Shown here: positions 27,817 to 35,520 of the stretch, in pieces
Position numbering within the stretch: position 1 is the first letter of the stretch
Layout: each line of letters begins with the position of its first letter
NCBI RefSeq assembly: GCF_008107695.1
Contig: NZ_VIRG01000070.1
Coordinates: 186,001 to 250,000, forward strand
DNA length: 64,000 nucleotides
Direction of reading: 5' to 3'
Source: Stappia sp. BW2
GTDB lineage: Bacteria > Pseudomonadota > Alphaproteobacteria > Rhizobiales > Stappiaceae
Program-made: the position numbers and the translations under genes
The notes under the pieces: generated by a model
Seen by the model: the letters and a program-made list of their open reading frames with translations, nothing else
Databases searched by the model: none
What the model was told of the DNA's origin: nothing

Positions 27817-28204
27817 TTCGATAATCCTTCCATAGCGCTAAGGCACTTGGTTGTCCTTTCCGGTGTTGAAAATGGTTGGAGGTTGAGAAAACCGGCCGCT
27901 CGTCATGAGGCAACCGGGGCGAAATCATGAGACCTGAAGAGAGCACGAGGTCTCCCGACGGGCCCTTGGCCAGAGGGCGGCGCGGCGGCAACGCGGGTTC
28001 CACCCGTTCGAGAACAGGCGGTTCCGGCAAAGCCGCGGCGGAGCCTTTGCCAAAGGCCGGGCGAAGCGACCTGGCGTCGGCGGTCAGGCACTTTCGCCCG
28101 AAGGCAAAAGACGCTCGGTCCGCGTTCGCAAGACCTCTTCAGGCCCCTTATGGAACAGCTTGCAGAGCTGCTGGCGTGGAAGGCCAGTTCGGCGTTTGAG
28201 GCCG
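27817..28204 (-). other. 388-bp GC-rich leader between tRNA-like sequences and slipin
   Basis: No convincing protein was found. On the minus strand it holds many stem-forming stretches, the clearest being GAGACCT / AGGTCTC (27954-27948 with 27935-27929) with an 11-12 nt loop. Others pair GGCCTTTGGC with GCCAAAGGC-like units. If tRNA-like sequences and slipin share a transcript, this is a long structured spacer or processed RNA. The slipin ribosome site appears to be GGAAGGA just before its ATG. Confidence 0.45.
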
Positions 28205-28280
28205 TGGCTTTTGGAGAGGGATTCGAACCCCCGTCTAGCGGAAACTAAATCCGGTGCCTTTACCAGTTGGCTATCCAAAA
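28205..28280 (-). tRNA. tRNA-like sequence 2, tRNA-Gln-like body with TAG anticodon
   Basis: 76 nt with encoded CCA. Read 5'-3' on the minus strand: a 7-bp acceptor (TTTTGGA with TCCAAAA), a 3-bp D stem GCC/GGC, anticodon arm CCGGA-TTTAGTT-TCCGC, a 5-nt variable loop, T arm GGGGG-TTCGAAT-CCCTC, then discriminator G and CCA. The short D stem, U1-A72 pair and G73 are tRNA-Gln features. The anticodon loop would read TAG (Leu CUA codon), has U instead of a purine at position 37, and has a C27-C43 mismatch. The body and anticodon do not agree, so an ordinary decoding role is doubtful. It starts one base after tRNA-like sequence 1. Confidence 0.7.
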
Positions 28281-28353
28281 TTCACAAGACAGGATTCGAA
28301 CCTGTGACTTCCAGGCAACTTGCCTGACGCTCTAACCGCTGAGCTACATGTGA
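28281..28353 (-). tRNA. tRNA-like sequence 1 with collapsed anticodon loop
   Basis: 72 nt plus a discriminator A and no CCA. On the minus strand: acceptor TCACATG/CTTGTGA (six of seven pairs; position 6-67 is U-U), canonical D arm TAGCTCAGCGGTTAGAGC, and canonical T arm ACAGG-TTCGAAT-CCTGT. In the anticodon arm TCAGG-CAAGTTG-CCTGG, position 33 is A rather than the near-universal U, and an extra C-G pair can shrink the loop to five bases (AAGTT). No sensible anticodon results. D, T and acceptor elements are intact while the decoding end is not, which suggests a tRNA mimic, sensor or decoy rather than random decay. It directly abuts sequence 2. Confidence 0.7.
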
Positions 28354-28359
28354 TGGTGC

Positions 28360-28371
28360 CTGGTCCACCAG
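28360..28371. promoter_or_regulatory. Palindrome CTGGTCCACCAG at the 5' edge of the tRNA-like pair
   Basis: Two 5-bp arms (CTGGT, ACCAG) lie around CC, 6 bp before tRNA-like sequence 1. It could be an operator for the locus or a processing hairpin. No sigma-54 GG/GC element was seen upstream, in contrast to RtcR-controlled repair operons. Confidence 0.35.
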
Positions 28372-28723
28372 AACAGCATCCGTACATGAGTGGGCAGGGC
28401 CTGATCATGCGGGTGGCGAAAATGGCCTAACCGTTGATGTCTGTGTCGGGTCAGTGACCGGCGAGGAGTTGATACTGCGAGATCAGGGCTCGATGCAACA
28501 GTCAATTTTACGCTTGGAGATAAGTGTTGCAATAGGGATACACTATGTTGCATTTGGGCAACTTTGCCTTTGTGGGGCAGAGTGGGCTCGGGAAAAGGAC
28601 TTTGTTTGGTTTCAAGTGGTTTCGGTGAAGAACCGTAAACCGCAATTCTGTCTGCCTCTTGCGCCGGTCAGGCGGCGGAGGCACACTCCCGGCCAGATTG
28701 AGTTTCCGCCCTTGCGAGGACCT

Positions 28724-29173
28724 ATGCCCAACAAACAGTCCCGGTTTCTGATCGACACCTATTTCGCCGCTTTCAATGCCGGCGATACCAAGAAAATGGA
28801 GAGCCTTGTAACTGACGATCTGATTCATGACGTGAACCAGGGCGAGCGCCGTGTCGGCAAGGACAAATTCTGGTCCTTCAACGTTCACATGACACGCTGC
28901 TACAAGGAGCGTCTCAGCGATATCGAGCTGTTCGTCAACGAGGACGGCACACGGGCCGCCGCCGAGTTCATCGTTCATGGCAGCTATATCGGCAGCGACA
29001 ACGACCTGCCGCCCGCGAACGGTCAGACCTACAAGCTGCCGGCGGGAAGCTTCTTCGAGATCCGCGACGGCCAGATCGCCCGCATCACCACCTATTACAA
29101 CCTGCAGGACTGGATAGACCAGGTATCGGAAGGGGTGGAGAACGGGGAAGAAACGGTGCCAGAAGAGGTCTGA
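28724..29173 (+). CDS. NTF2-like (SnoaL/ketosteroid isomerase-related) protein
   Basis: 149 aa from the ATG at 28724, with GCGAGGAC as ribosome site; the frame stays open upstream but is not coding-like. Typical cone-fold pattern: FLIDTYFAAFNAGDTKKMES at the N-terminus, then GKDKFWSFNVHMTRCYKERL, RAAAEFIVHGSY and FFEIRDGQIARITTYYNLQD. Members of this group include isomerases, dehydratases and non-catalytic binders. Active-site Asp/His positions cannot be assigned with certainty. A terminator follows. Confidence 0.8.
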   Translation: MPNKQSRFLIDTYFAAFNAGDTKKMESLVTDDLIHDVNQGERRVGKDKFWSFNVHMTRCYKERLSDIELFVNEDGTRAAAEFIVHGSYIGSDNDLPPANGQTYKLPAGSFFEIRDGQIARITTYYNLQDWIDQVSEGVENGEETVPEEV

Positions 29174-29233
29174 GCCGTAGCGGTGGTTCCACTTCAACGG
29201 CGCCGGACAGGCCAAAATAACAGGTGAACAGTC

Positions 29234-29266
29234 AGCTCTCCGGGGGCGTCCACGGAGAGCTTTTTT
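29234..29266 (+). terminator. Terminator after the NTF2-like gene
   Basis: AGCTCTCCG (29234-29242) pairs with CGGAGAGCT (29253-29261), followed by TTTTT. Strong rho-independent signal. The SDR remnant begins directly on its T-run. Confidence 0.9.
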
Positions 29267-29645
29267 GTGCCTGAAACGCACGATCGCTGGTGATTGCGAC
29301 GCACAGGATCTGTTCGACGTCAATGTCTATGGTGTGATGCTGTTCACCGGTGCTTCCGCCGGCATCAAGGGTTTCCCGAAATCAGCACCTTTTGCCATGG
29401 GTAAATTCGCCCTGCGCGGCTTGTGCCAGTCGCTGGCCCGGGAACTGTCGCCGCAAAACATCCACGTGGTTCATTTCGTTATCGACGGGGGGATCTACAA
29501 TCCGGATCGCGATGCGCCCTATAACGACCCGAACAAGACCCTCCATCCGGATGCGATCGCGCGGACGTACCTGGAGATCTCGCGTCAGGACAAGAGTGCG
29601 TGGACATCCGAGCTTGAGCTGCGGCCGAGCGTGGAAAGGTTCTGA
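29265..29645 (+). pseudogene. Short-chain dehydrogenase (SDR) remnant
   Basis: A 126-residue frame covers only the C-terminal half of an SDR. The N-terminal Rossmann segment with TGxxxGxG is missing. The segments DLFDVNVYGV and MLFTGASAGIKGF, which are normally separated by about 40-50 residues, are joined directly, showing an internal deletion. The active-site YxxxK region reads FAMGKFALRGLCQSLARELS, with Phe in place of Tyr. The tail (HVVHFVIDGGIYNPDRDAPY, SAWTSELELRPSVERF) is well preserved. It starts on the terminator of the preceding gene with no ribosome site. Most likely a decaying gene. Confidence 0.75.
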
Positions 29646-29672
29646 GGCCAGGCGTCACACGAAACTGGACGA

Positions 29673-29703
29673 ATACCCGGCGCGACGATTGCCGCGCCGG
29701 TAT
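29673..29703 (-). terminator. Hairpin past the metK stop
   Basis: ATACCGGCGCG and CGCGCCGGGTAT (minus strand) make a stable stem with an 8-nt loop, 13 bp after the metK stop. No T-run follows, so it may be an RNA 3'-end stabiliser or a weak terminator. Confidence 0.45.
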
Positions 29704-29715
29704 TGCTTTGGTCGT

Positions 29716-30903
29716 TTATTCGGCCGCATCCGCACGGGCGCCGAAGTGCCGGGCGAGTTCGTCGGCAAGATCGGTTCTCTCCCAGCCGAAACCGCCGTCT
29801 TCTTCCGGTGCGCGGCCGAAGTGGCCGTAAGCAGCGGTGCGGGCGTAGATCGGCTTCGACAGGCCAAGCCGCTCGCGAATGCCGCGCGGCGTCAGGCGCA
29901 CCATCTCGCGCAAGGTCTTGCCGAGCGCGACTTCATCCACCTTGCCGGTTCCCTGCGTGTCGACATAGACGGCGACCGGCTCCGGCATGCCGATGGCATA
30001 GGCGAGCTGGATCAGGCATTTGTCGGCAAGGCCGGCAGCAACCACGTTCTTGGCAAGGTACCGCGAGGCATAGGCAGCCGACCGGTCGACCTTGGTCGGA
30101 TCCTTGCCGGAAAAGGCACCACCGCCATGCGGAGCTGCGCCGCCATAAGTATCAACGATGATCTTGCGGCCGGTGAGGCCGGCATCGCCATCCGGTCCGC
30201 CAATCACGAAACGGCCCGTCGGGTTGATGTAGATCCGATTGTCGGGAACGGACCAGCCGACGGGCAGAGCGTGCAGGATGAACGGCAGGACCGCTTCGCG
30301 CACGTCTTCCTGGCTGACGTTTTCGCCGTGCTGGGTGGAAACGACCACGGCATCGATGCCGGTCGGACGACCATTTTCATAGCGAAGCGTCACCTGGCTC
30401 TTGGAATCCGGACCAAGGCGCGGCTCGCGGCCGGACTTCCGGGCTTCGGCCATGGTGCGCAGGATCTTGTGCGACAGCAAGATCGGCGCCGGCATCAGCT
30501 CTTCGGTCTCGTTGCAGGCGTAACCGAACATGATGCCCTGGTCGCCGGCACCTTCCTCGCCCCTGTCGCCTTCATCGACACCCATGGCGATGTCTGCCGA
30601 CTGACGGTGCAGGCGGTTGATCACTTCCAGCGTTTCCCAGTGGAAGCCTTCCTGCTCATAGCCAATATCGCGGACGGCTTCACGCACCAGGTTCTCCACG
30701 TTGTCCATGACCTGATCGGGCCCGCGAACTTCGCCCGCGATGGTGACGTGATTGGTGGTGGTCAGCGTTTCGCAGGCAACGCGTGCGTTAGGGTCCTGTT
30801 CCAGGAAAGCGTCCAGAATGGTGTCGGAAATCCGGTCACAGACCTTGTCCGGGTGTCCCTCGGAGACGGATTCGCTGGTGAATAGCCAGGATCTTTGCGT
30901 CAT
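29716..30903 (-). CDS. metK: S-adenosylmethionine synthetase
   Basis: 395 aa, canonical. It makes SAM from methionine and ATP. Visible signatures are [20 protein letters not shown] at the N-terminus, [35 protein letters not shown], and [20 protein letters not shown] near the C-terminus. It lies 87 bp downstream of the fused glycine-betaine methyltransferase on the same strand. That enzyme uses three SAM per betaine, so the coupling makes metabolic sense. The intervening leader holds a hairpin that may regulate metK. The ribosome site is GAGGAGCG. Confidence 0.98.
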   Translation of the reverse strand: MTQRSWLFTSESVSEGHPDKVCDRISDTILDAFLEQDPNARVACETLTTTNHVTIAGEVRGPDQVMDNVENLVREAVRDIGYEQEGFHWETLEVINRLHRQSADIAMGVDEGDRGEEGAGDQGIMFGYACNETEELMPAPILLSHKILRTMAEARKSGREPRLGPDSKSQVTLRYENGRPTGIDAVVVSTQHGENVSQEDVREAVLPFILHALPVGWSVPDNRIYINPTGRFVIGGPDGDAGLTGRKIIVDTYGGAAPHGGGAFSGKDPTKVDRSAAYASRYLAKNVVAAGLADKCLIQLAYAIGMPEPVAVYVDTQGTGKVDEVALGKTLREMVRLTPRGIRERLGLSKPIYARTAAYGHFGRAPEEDGGFGWERTDLADELARHFGARADAAE

Positions 30904-30940
30904 TGTGCGCTCCTCGTCGTTTTTTTTAAAGGGAAGTGGT

Positions 30941-30967
30941 GCCCGGTGCAGCCTTGACGCGCCGGGC
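30941..30967 (-). promoter_or_regulatory. Hairpin in the metK leader
   Basis: On the minus strand GCCCGG and CCGGGC close a 15-nt loop, 38 bp before the metK start. The sequence continues through a pyrimidine stretch and an A8 run to the ribosome site GAGGAGCG. A single hairpin followed by a ribosome-site strand is the general layout of the small SAM/SAH riboswitch known upstream of metK in Rhodobacterales. The loop (CGCGTCAAGGCTGCA) does not show the conserved residues I recall, so a match is not claimed. Confidence 0.35.
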
Positions 30968-30989
30968 AGGGGATCGGGAAGGAAGGGGA

Positions 30990-32681
30990 TCAGGCAGGCT
31001 TGCGGAAAAGCTGGATGCCCCAGGCGAGTTGACCGTCGTCCGCAGCGTTGACCCAGTTCATGAGGCCGAGCGCCATCTTGTCGAGATAGTCTGCCGACGC
31101 GCCTTCGTTGCGCAGCTTGTCGTAGTTGGCGAGCAGTTCCTCACGTACCCGGAAATAGTGATTGCGCAGCTGCTGCGTCATGTCCCGTTGTTCGACGGTC
31201 TCAAAGCCGAGGGTTTCGGCCGTCTCACGGTAGAAGCGCATCGACCCCAGGCTGTTGAGCTGCAGGCGGTCATAAACCGGCTGAAGCGCATTCGGATCGG
31301 CATCATCTGCCTGCATCGGGTCGGTGAAAATGAAGTAGCCGCCCGGCTTGAGAACCCGGTAGACTTCCTGAAGCACCTTGTGGCGCTGGTCGGAGTGCAG
31401 GATCGCATCCTGGCTCCAGACGATCTCGAAGCTTTCCGGTTCTTCCGGGATATCCTCGAAAACGCCGTGCTCGACCCGGATCCTGTCCTTGAAGCCTTGC
31501 TGAATATTGCGGTGCCGGTTGGTGTCGTTCTGGACATCGGAGATGTTCAGGCAGACAGCGCTGCAGCCACTGGCCTTGACCAGCTTGCGCATGGCGCCGC
31601 CATAGCCGGAGCCAATGTCGAGAACCTTGGCGTCCTTGCCGAGGTTCGGCAGCATGCCGGCCATCTCATCGATGGTCAGATCCGAGGCTTCGCGGATGTT
31701 GCTGGTGGTGTCATAAAGGCCGATGTGCAGGTCCTGACCGCCCCAGACAAGGCTGTAGAAGGTGTCGGCGTCGTCACTGTCGTAGTAGCTTTCTGCGACC
31801 TCGCGGATGTCCCTGGAGCCGTCTTCAGGCCGCGCACCACCCCAGCGCACCAGTTGCAGGCTGGATTTTTCGGCAATGTGGATGAAGAAGTCCGGATCGT
31901 CTTCGGCAAAGGTTTCCTGGAAGTCACCATAGGTGCGGACCCGTTCGAAGCCTGCTTCCGACAGGAGGCGGCGCATGTAGTTCTTGCGGATGGGGCACAT
32001 GTTGAGCGTGTACTCGGCGCCATCGGGAAAGCTGTATTTGAATCGGGCGAGGCCGTCGTCCATGTGGATCGGTTCGGCCTTCACCTTCTCGCCGGCGTAG
32101 TAGTATTTGTGCTTGTTCGAAAAGCCATGGTCGAGCATCGCATCGTAGTTGCGCTGATCGATGATCAGGATCCCGTCATGTTTGAGTGCGGCATAGAACT
32201 CGGCAAGCGCGCGGCGGCGATCCAGTTCGTCGTGAAGGTGCGTGAAGGAATTGCCAAGACAGATGATGGCGTCGTATTTGCCCTGGATGTCCCGGTTGAG
32301 CCAACGCCAGTCGGCCTGAACGGTTTTCAGGATCATGCCGCGTTTCTGGCCGTTCTGGAAGGCCTTCGCCAGCATGGCGGCGGAGCCGTCTGCCGATGTG
32401 ACGTTGAAACCGGCACGGGTCAGGCGCACCGAATGAAAGCCCGTCCCGGTGGCGACATCGAGAACGGTTTCCTTGCCGCGTGCACGCAGCACGTCCATGA
32501 AGAACTGTCCCTCGCTGTCTGCCCGGGCATCCCAGTCGATCAACTCGTCCCACTTTTCCACGAACGACATGATGTATTCGCCGCGATAGAGATCGGTCTC
32601 CCGGTTTGCAATCGGATCCTGGCCATAAGCCTGCTCGTCCAGTTGCAATTCGGCATTGAGGGCCAGCTGTTCAGCCTTCAT
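30990..32681 (-). CDS. Fused glycine/sarcosine and dimethylglycine N-methyltransferase
   Basis: 563 aa with two class I SAM-methyltransferase domains. The N-terminal one (about 1-280) has motif [16 protein letters not shown], the glycine/sarcosine-type start [20 protein letters not shown], and [20 protein letters not shown]. The C-terminal one (about 290-563) has [27 protein letters not shown], motif [14 protein letters not shown] and [18 protein letters not shown]. This matches the glycine/sarcosine methyltransferase and sarcosine/dimethylglycine methyltransferase that together convert glycine to betaine in halophiles. In Ectothiorhodospira they are separate proteins, while here they are one. 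The product gives osmoprotection from glycine without choline. It lies directly upstream of metK on the same strand. The start at 32681 has a GGAG site. Confidence 0.9.
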   Translation of the reverse strand: MKAEQLALNAELQLDEQAYGQDPIANRETDLYRGEYIMSFVEKWDELIDWDARADSEGQFFMDVLRARGKETVLDVATGTGFHSVRLTRAGFNVTSADGSAAMLAKAFQNGQKRGMILKTVQADWRWLNRDIQGKYDAIICLGNSFTHLHDELDRRRALAEFYAALKHDGILIIDQRNYDAMLDHGFSNKHKYYYAGEKVKAEPIHMDDGLARFKYSFPDGAEYTLNMCPIRKNYMRRLLSEAGFERVRTYGDFQETFAEDDPDFFIHIAEKSSLQLVRWGGARPEDGSRDIREVAESYYDSDDADTFYSLVWGGQDLHIGLYDTTSNIREASDLTIDEMAGMLPNLGKDAKVLDIGSGYGGAMRKLVKASGCSAVCLNISDVQNDTNRHRNIQQGFKDRIRVEHGVFEDIPEEPESFEIVWSQDAILHSDQRHKVLQEVYRVLKPGGYFIFTDPMQADDADPNALQPVYDRLQLNSLGSMRFYRETAETLGFETVEQRDMTQQLRNHYFRVREELLANYDKLRNEGASADYLDKMALGLMNWVNAADDGQLAWGIQLFRKPA

Positions 32682-33145
32682 GGATATCGTCTCCTTTTTG
32701 AGGTCGAGCGATGCCGCACGGAACAGGCCGCAACGTACACGCGCTCAGGCGCCGCCCGGGAGTCGGGCAGCGAGCGTCGGAAATGTTCTGCTTCAAGCCC
32801 GGCAGGTGGTGCGAGGTGCACTGGACGGAATTTTGCCGACCCGTTGCGCAAAAGGTCGGATGCCGGACTTTTCTGGAAGGCGCACAAGGCAGCTAAGGAG
32901 TGCTGCAGATGCGGACGGCGAGCTGTCTGGTGCCCGGTCCATCCGCTGTGGAAGCGGCGCGCGCCTTTCAGTCATTGGATGGCGGAACATTAACAAACAA
33001 CGGGTTCATTACAACAGCCGGTGCCGGAATAATGGGGATTAGACCAAAGGCTGCCCGCTAAACTTCTGTAATCAGTCAGATATTTTTTTTGTAAAACTTT
33101 TTTGACATGAATTCGAGCGGCGCCCGTCATGCGTGCATATCGGTT
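32682..33145. other. 464-bp gap upstream of the betaine methyltransferase
   Basis: No gene was found. On the minus strand it would be a promoter plus a leader of up to 350 nt with several stem-forming GC stretches (for example GCGCGCGCC near 32957). The AT-rich part at 33060-33100 (TATTTTTTTTGTAAAACTTTTTTG) lies by the enoyl-CoA hydratase stop at the other end and probably serves its termination. An SAH or glycine riboswitch was looked for by eye and not found. Confidence 0.45.
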
Positions 33146-33949
33146 TTACTGCTTGGCCTCAGCACCTTGATAGTCCGGCATGCGCCGCTCGATCCAGGCT
33201 GTGAGACCCTCGTGAACGTCCCGCGTGGCTGCCATGCGGGCAAACTGTTCCTGTTCGATCCGCAGGCCTTCTGTGATGGTCGTATTCAGGCCGCGTGTGA
33301 CAGCGGTCAGGATCCTGGAAGCGGCGAGGGGAGAGTGTCGCAGGATGCGCTTTGCCAGGGCGAAGGCTGCGTCCAGTTCCCTGCCGTCGGCGACAACCTG
33401 ATTGACCAGACCAATATCAAGCGCTCTTGCTGCGGAGAAACTGTCGCCGGTCAGAAGCATTTCCAGGGCCCGCTTGCGGCCTGCCAGGCGTGGCAGGCGC
33501 TGGGTGCCGCCGAAGGTTGGCGGGATGCCAATAGTGATTTCCGGTTTGGCAAAGAGCGCACTTTCGCAGGTAACGGCAAGATGGACCGCTTCGGTAATCT
33601 CGCAGCCGCCGCCGTAAGCCAGACCGTTGACCGCGGCAATGACCGGTTTGGGATAATCTTCCAAACGGGCGGTCATGCGCTGCCCCCGCTGGCAGAAGTC
33701 ACGTACCGCGGCCTCTATGCCGTCTGCAATGCTGCGCGAGAATTCGTGAATGTCTCCGCCGGCCGAAAAGGCGCGCCTGCCTGCTCCGGTGATGACGACA
33801 GCACCAACGCCGTCGTCCGGTTCCAGCTCGTTCAGATGAGCCAGAAGGAGGTCGTTCGTTGCGTAATCGAGTGCATTCAGTTTTTCCGGCCGGTTGATCG
33901 TCAGAAGTGCGATCGGGCCATGGCGGTCCAGAAGAACGGGAGTGGTCAT
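33146..33949 (-). CDS. Enoyl-CoA hydratase/isomerase family protein
   Basis: 267-aa crotonase-fold protein. LLTINRPEKLNALDYATND at the N-terminus; the oxyanion-hole segment AFSAGGDIHEFS and the second one NGLAYGGGCEITEAVHLAVT; ALFAKPEITIGIPPTFGGTQ follows. The second catalytic Glu position is occupied by Glu in KPEITIGI and the first by Glu in GGGCEITEAV, so hydratase activity is plausible. It is divergent from a TetR gene, and a long palindrome in between makes local TetR control likely. The acyl-CoA substrate cannot be told from sequence. Confidence 0.88.
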   Translation of the reverse strand: MTTPVLLDRHGPIALLTINRPEKLNALDYATNDLLLAHLNELEPDDGVGAVVITGAGRRAFSAGGDIHEFSRSIADGIEAAVRDFCQRGQRMTARLEDYPKPVIAAVNGLAYGGGCEITEAVHLAVTCESALFAKPEITIGIPPTFGGTQRLPRLAGRKRALEMLLTGDSFSAARALDIGLVNQVVADGRELDAAFALAKRILRHSPLAASRILTAVTRGLNTTITEGLRIEQEQFARMAATRDVHEGLTAWIERRMPDYQGAEAKQ

Positions 33950-34004
33950 GGGCTGTGTCCTTGGTTTGATGTCGATAGGAGGACGCTAGCGGTGAGGAGC
34001 ATTG

Positions 34005-34030
34005 AAGTATATTCACTGGTGAGTATACTT
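34005..34030. promoter_or_regulatory. TetR-type operator in the divergent region
   Basis: A 26-bp nearly perfect palindrome has arms AAGTATATTCAC and GTGAGTATACTT around TG, with one mismatched pair. It ends 5 bp before the TetR start codon and lies 56 bp upstream of the enoyl-CoA hydratase gene. Position and symmetry fit autoregulation and control of the divergent gene. Confidence 0.75.
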
Positions 34031-34035
34031 GGTGG

Positions 34036-34623
34036 ATGAACAAGCCTGCCGAGACAGCCAGAGAGCGGATCCTGACCGCTGCCAACAAGCTCTTCTACGC
34101 AGAGGGGATTCGTGCCGTCAGTCTCGATACGATCGCGGAAAAGGCGGGCATCACCAAAAAGACGGTCTACTATCATTTCAAGAGCAAGGACGACCTGATT
34201 GAAGCCTATCTGGCGTCGCGCGATCAGCCGAACCTCAAACAGTTCCGCAAATGGTTCGGTGAGGCCGAAGGTGAGCTTCCGGATAAGGTTCAGGCGATCT
34301 TCCGGCAGATAGCGGTCTCTGCAAGGCATCCGAAGTGGAAGGGGTGCGGTTTTCTTCGCACGGCGGCGGAACTTGCCAATATGCCCGGGCACCCGGCGAT
34401 GAAGGTCGGAGCCGGGCACAAGAAGAAATTCGAGACCTGGATGAGGGAAGAATTCGAGGCCGCGGGTATTGGTAGCGCGCCGGACCTTGCCAGGCATATC
34501 GTTTTGCTGCTGGATGGCGCGTTTTCAACGATCCTGGTTCACCGCGATCCGGCATATGCGGAAGCTGCGGGAGAGGCAGCGCGGGCCCTGGTGGCGTCGG
34601 CAAGGGCCAGACAGGCCACCTGA
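34036..34623 (+). CDS. TetR/AcrR-family regulator
   Basis: 195 aa. The N-terminal HTH reads TARERILTAANKLFYAEGIR followed by AVSLDTIAEKAGITKKTVYY and HFKSKDDLIEAYL. The C-terminal domain is of the short TetR_C type with KGCGFLRTAAELANMPGHPA. Its start is unusually close to the operator palindrome, so the message may be nearly leaderless. The ligand is unknown; an acyl-CoA or related compound is possible given the divergent crotonase gene. Confidence 0.9.
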   Translation: MNKPAETARERILTAANKLFYAEGIRAVSLDTIAEKAGITKKTVYYHFKSKDDLIEAYLASRDQPNLKQFRKWFGEAEGELPDKVQAIFRQIAVSARHPKWKGCGFLRTAAELANMPGHPAMKVGAGHKKKFETWMREEFEAAGIGSAPDLARHIVLLLDGAFSTILVHRDPAYAEAAGEAARALVASARARQAT

Positions 34624-34662
34624 AGGTCGGCACCGTTTCATCTTCATTTATGAGGTAACACC

Positions 34663-35388
34663 TCAGAAGAATTTCGGGTTTCTGGCGACGATCTGGTCGA
34701 CCTGTTTCAGGGTACCCGACAGATGTTCGCGCACGGCAGCTTCCGTTGCCGGTTCGTCGCTTGTTTCCATGCCTTCGAGAATCAACGCGTGGTACCGCAG
34801 GATGCTGGCCGGTTTGCCGGGATCCGGCAGGTTGAGGTTGCGCAAGCGGTCGATATGGCCCGAGCGCGACGCAACGAGCTGAGACAGGTTGGAAAGCCCG
34901 ACGGCCTTGAACAGGGACAGGTGAAACTGTTTGTCGAAGGTGGCAAAGAGGCTGAGATCGCCTTCGGCAAGGGCTGTTTCCTGAAGCCGGAGGAGTTGCC
35001 GCGCCGGTGCGATGGACGATTTGTCTTCCTGTTTCGCCAGGGTTCGGGTCACTTCCAGCTCCAGCGACAGGCGCAGGAACTGGGTTTCGCGGGCGTGGTC
35101 GACATCGATCTTCGACACTTCGGTCTTGGATTGCGGATAGATGGTCAGCAATCCCTCTTCTTCAAGCTTCATCATGGCGTCGCGCACGGGTGTCTGGCTG
35201 ACGCCATAGTGCGAGGCGAGATCCGTCCGCGACAGGCTGAGGCCGGGTTTGAGCTCCAGCGAGATGATCCGGGCGCGCAGCGATTCCTGGATTTGCTGAC
35301 TGACGGAGATGCGGCGAATCCGTTCTCCGCTACCGGTGTCTGACACCTTGCCCGGGTCATTCAGCATCTGATCCAGTTCAACCCTCAT
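34663..35388 (-). CDS. GntR-family regulator (FCD/FadR type) of the TRAP cluster
   Basis: 241 aa from the ATG at 35388, with AGAGGAT as ribosome site; the longer frame to 35457 lacks one. HTH: QIQESLRARIISLELKPGLS, SRTDLASHYGVSQTPVRDAM, MKLEEEGLLTIYPQSKTEVS. C-terminal FCD domain: ARETQFLRLSLELEVTRTLA, FDKQFHLSLFKAVGLSNLSQ, ILRYHALILEGMETSDEPAT. FCD proteins bind small organic or sugar acids through a metal site. It is divergent from the TRAP/dehydratase operon, which it presumably represses until substrate arrives. Confidence 0.9.
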   Translation of the reverse strand: MRVELDQMLNDPGKVSDTGSGERIRRISVSQQIQESLRARIISLELKPGLSLSRTDLASHYGVSQTPVRDAMMKLEEEGLLTIYPQSKTEVSKIDVDHARETQFLRLSLELEVTRTLAKQEDKSSIAPARQLLRLQETALAEGDLSLFATFDKQFHLSLFKAVGLSNLSQLVASRSGHIDRLRNLNLPDPGKPASILRYHALILEGMETSDEPATEAAVREHLSGTLKQVDQIVARNPKFF

Positions 35389-35452
35389 CGCTGATCCTCT
35401 TGTTCGAATGCACGATTCCTCTCGGCAGAAGATAGAACACACTTGCAAGAAA

Positions 35453-35473
35453 TGCACTAATATATTAATGCAT
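35453..35473. promoter_or_regulatory. Candidate GntR operator
   Basis: ATGCA (35453-35457) and TGCAT (35469-35473) flank an AT-rich centre (CTATATATTAA) in the divergent region between the GntR and TRAP genes. FadR-type regulators bind inverted repeats with a short AT-rich centre, and the position suits control of both genes. Confidence 0.6.
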
Positions 35474-35520
35474 CAGATAGCGGGAGGAGGAGTTCCCCGC
35501 GCAATCGAGTGGAGGACACC

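Noticed and set aside
28205..28353. Reading both tRNA-like sequences as ordinary tRNA genes
   Set aside because: Sequence 1 lacks U33 and any sensible anticodon. Sequence 2 has a Gln-like body with a Leu-type anticodon and U37.
30941..30967. Calling a SAM/SAH riboswitch outright
   Set aside because: Placement fits but the loop sequence does not show the conserved residues as I recall them. Kept as a low-confidence regulatory hairpin.
30936..32993. Plus-strand frame of 685 codons opposite the betaine methyltransferase
   Set aside because: Antisense shadow; the minus-strand frame has two clear SAM-binding domains.
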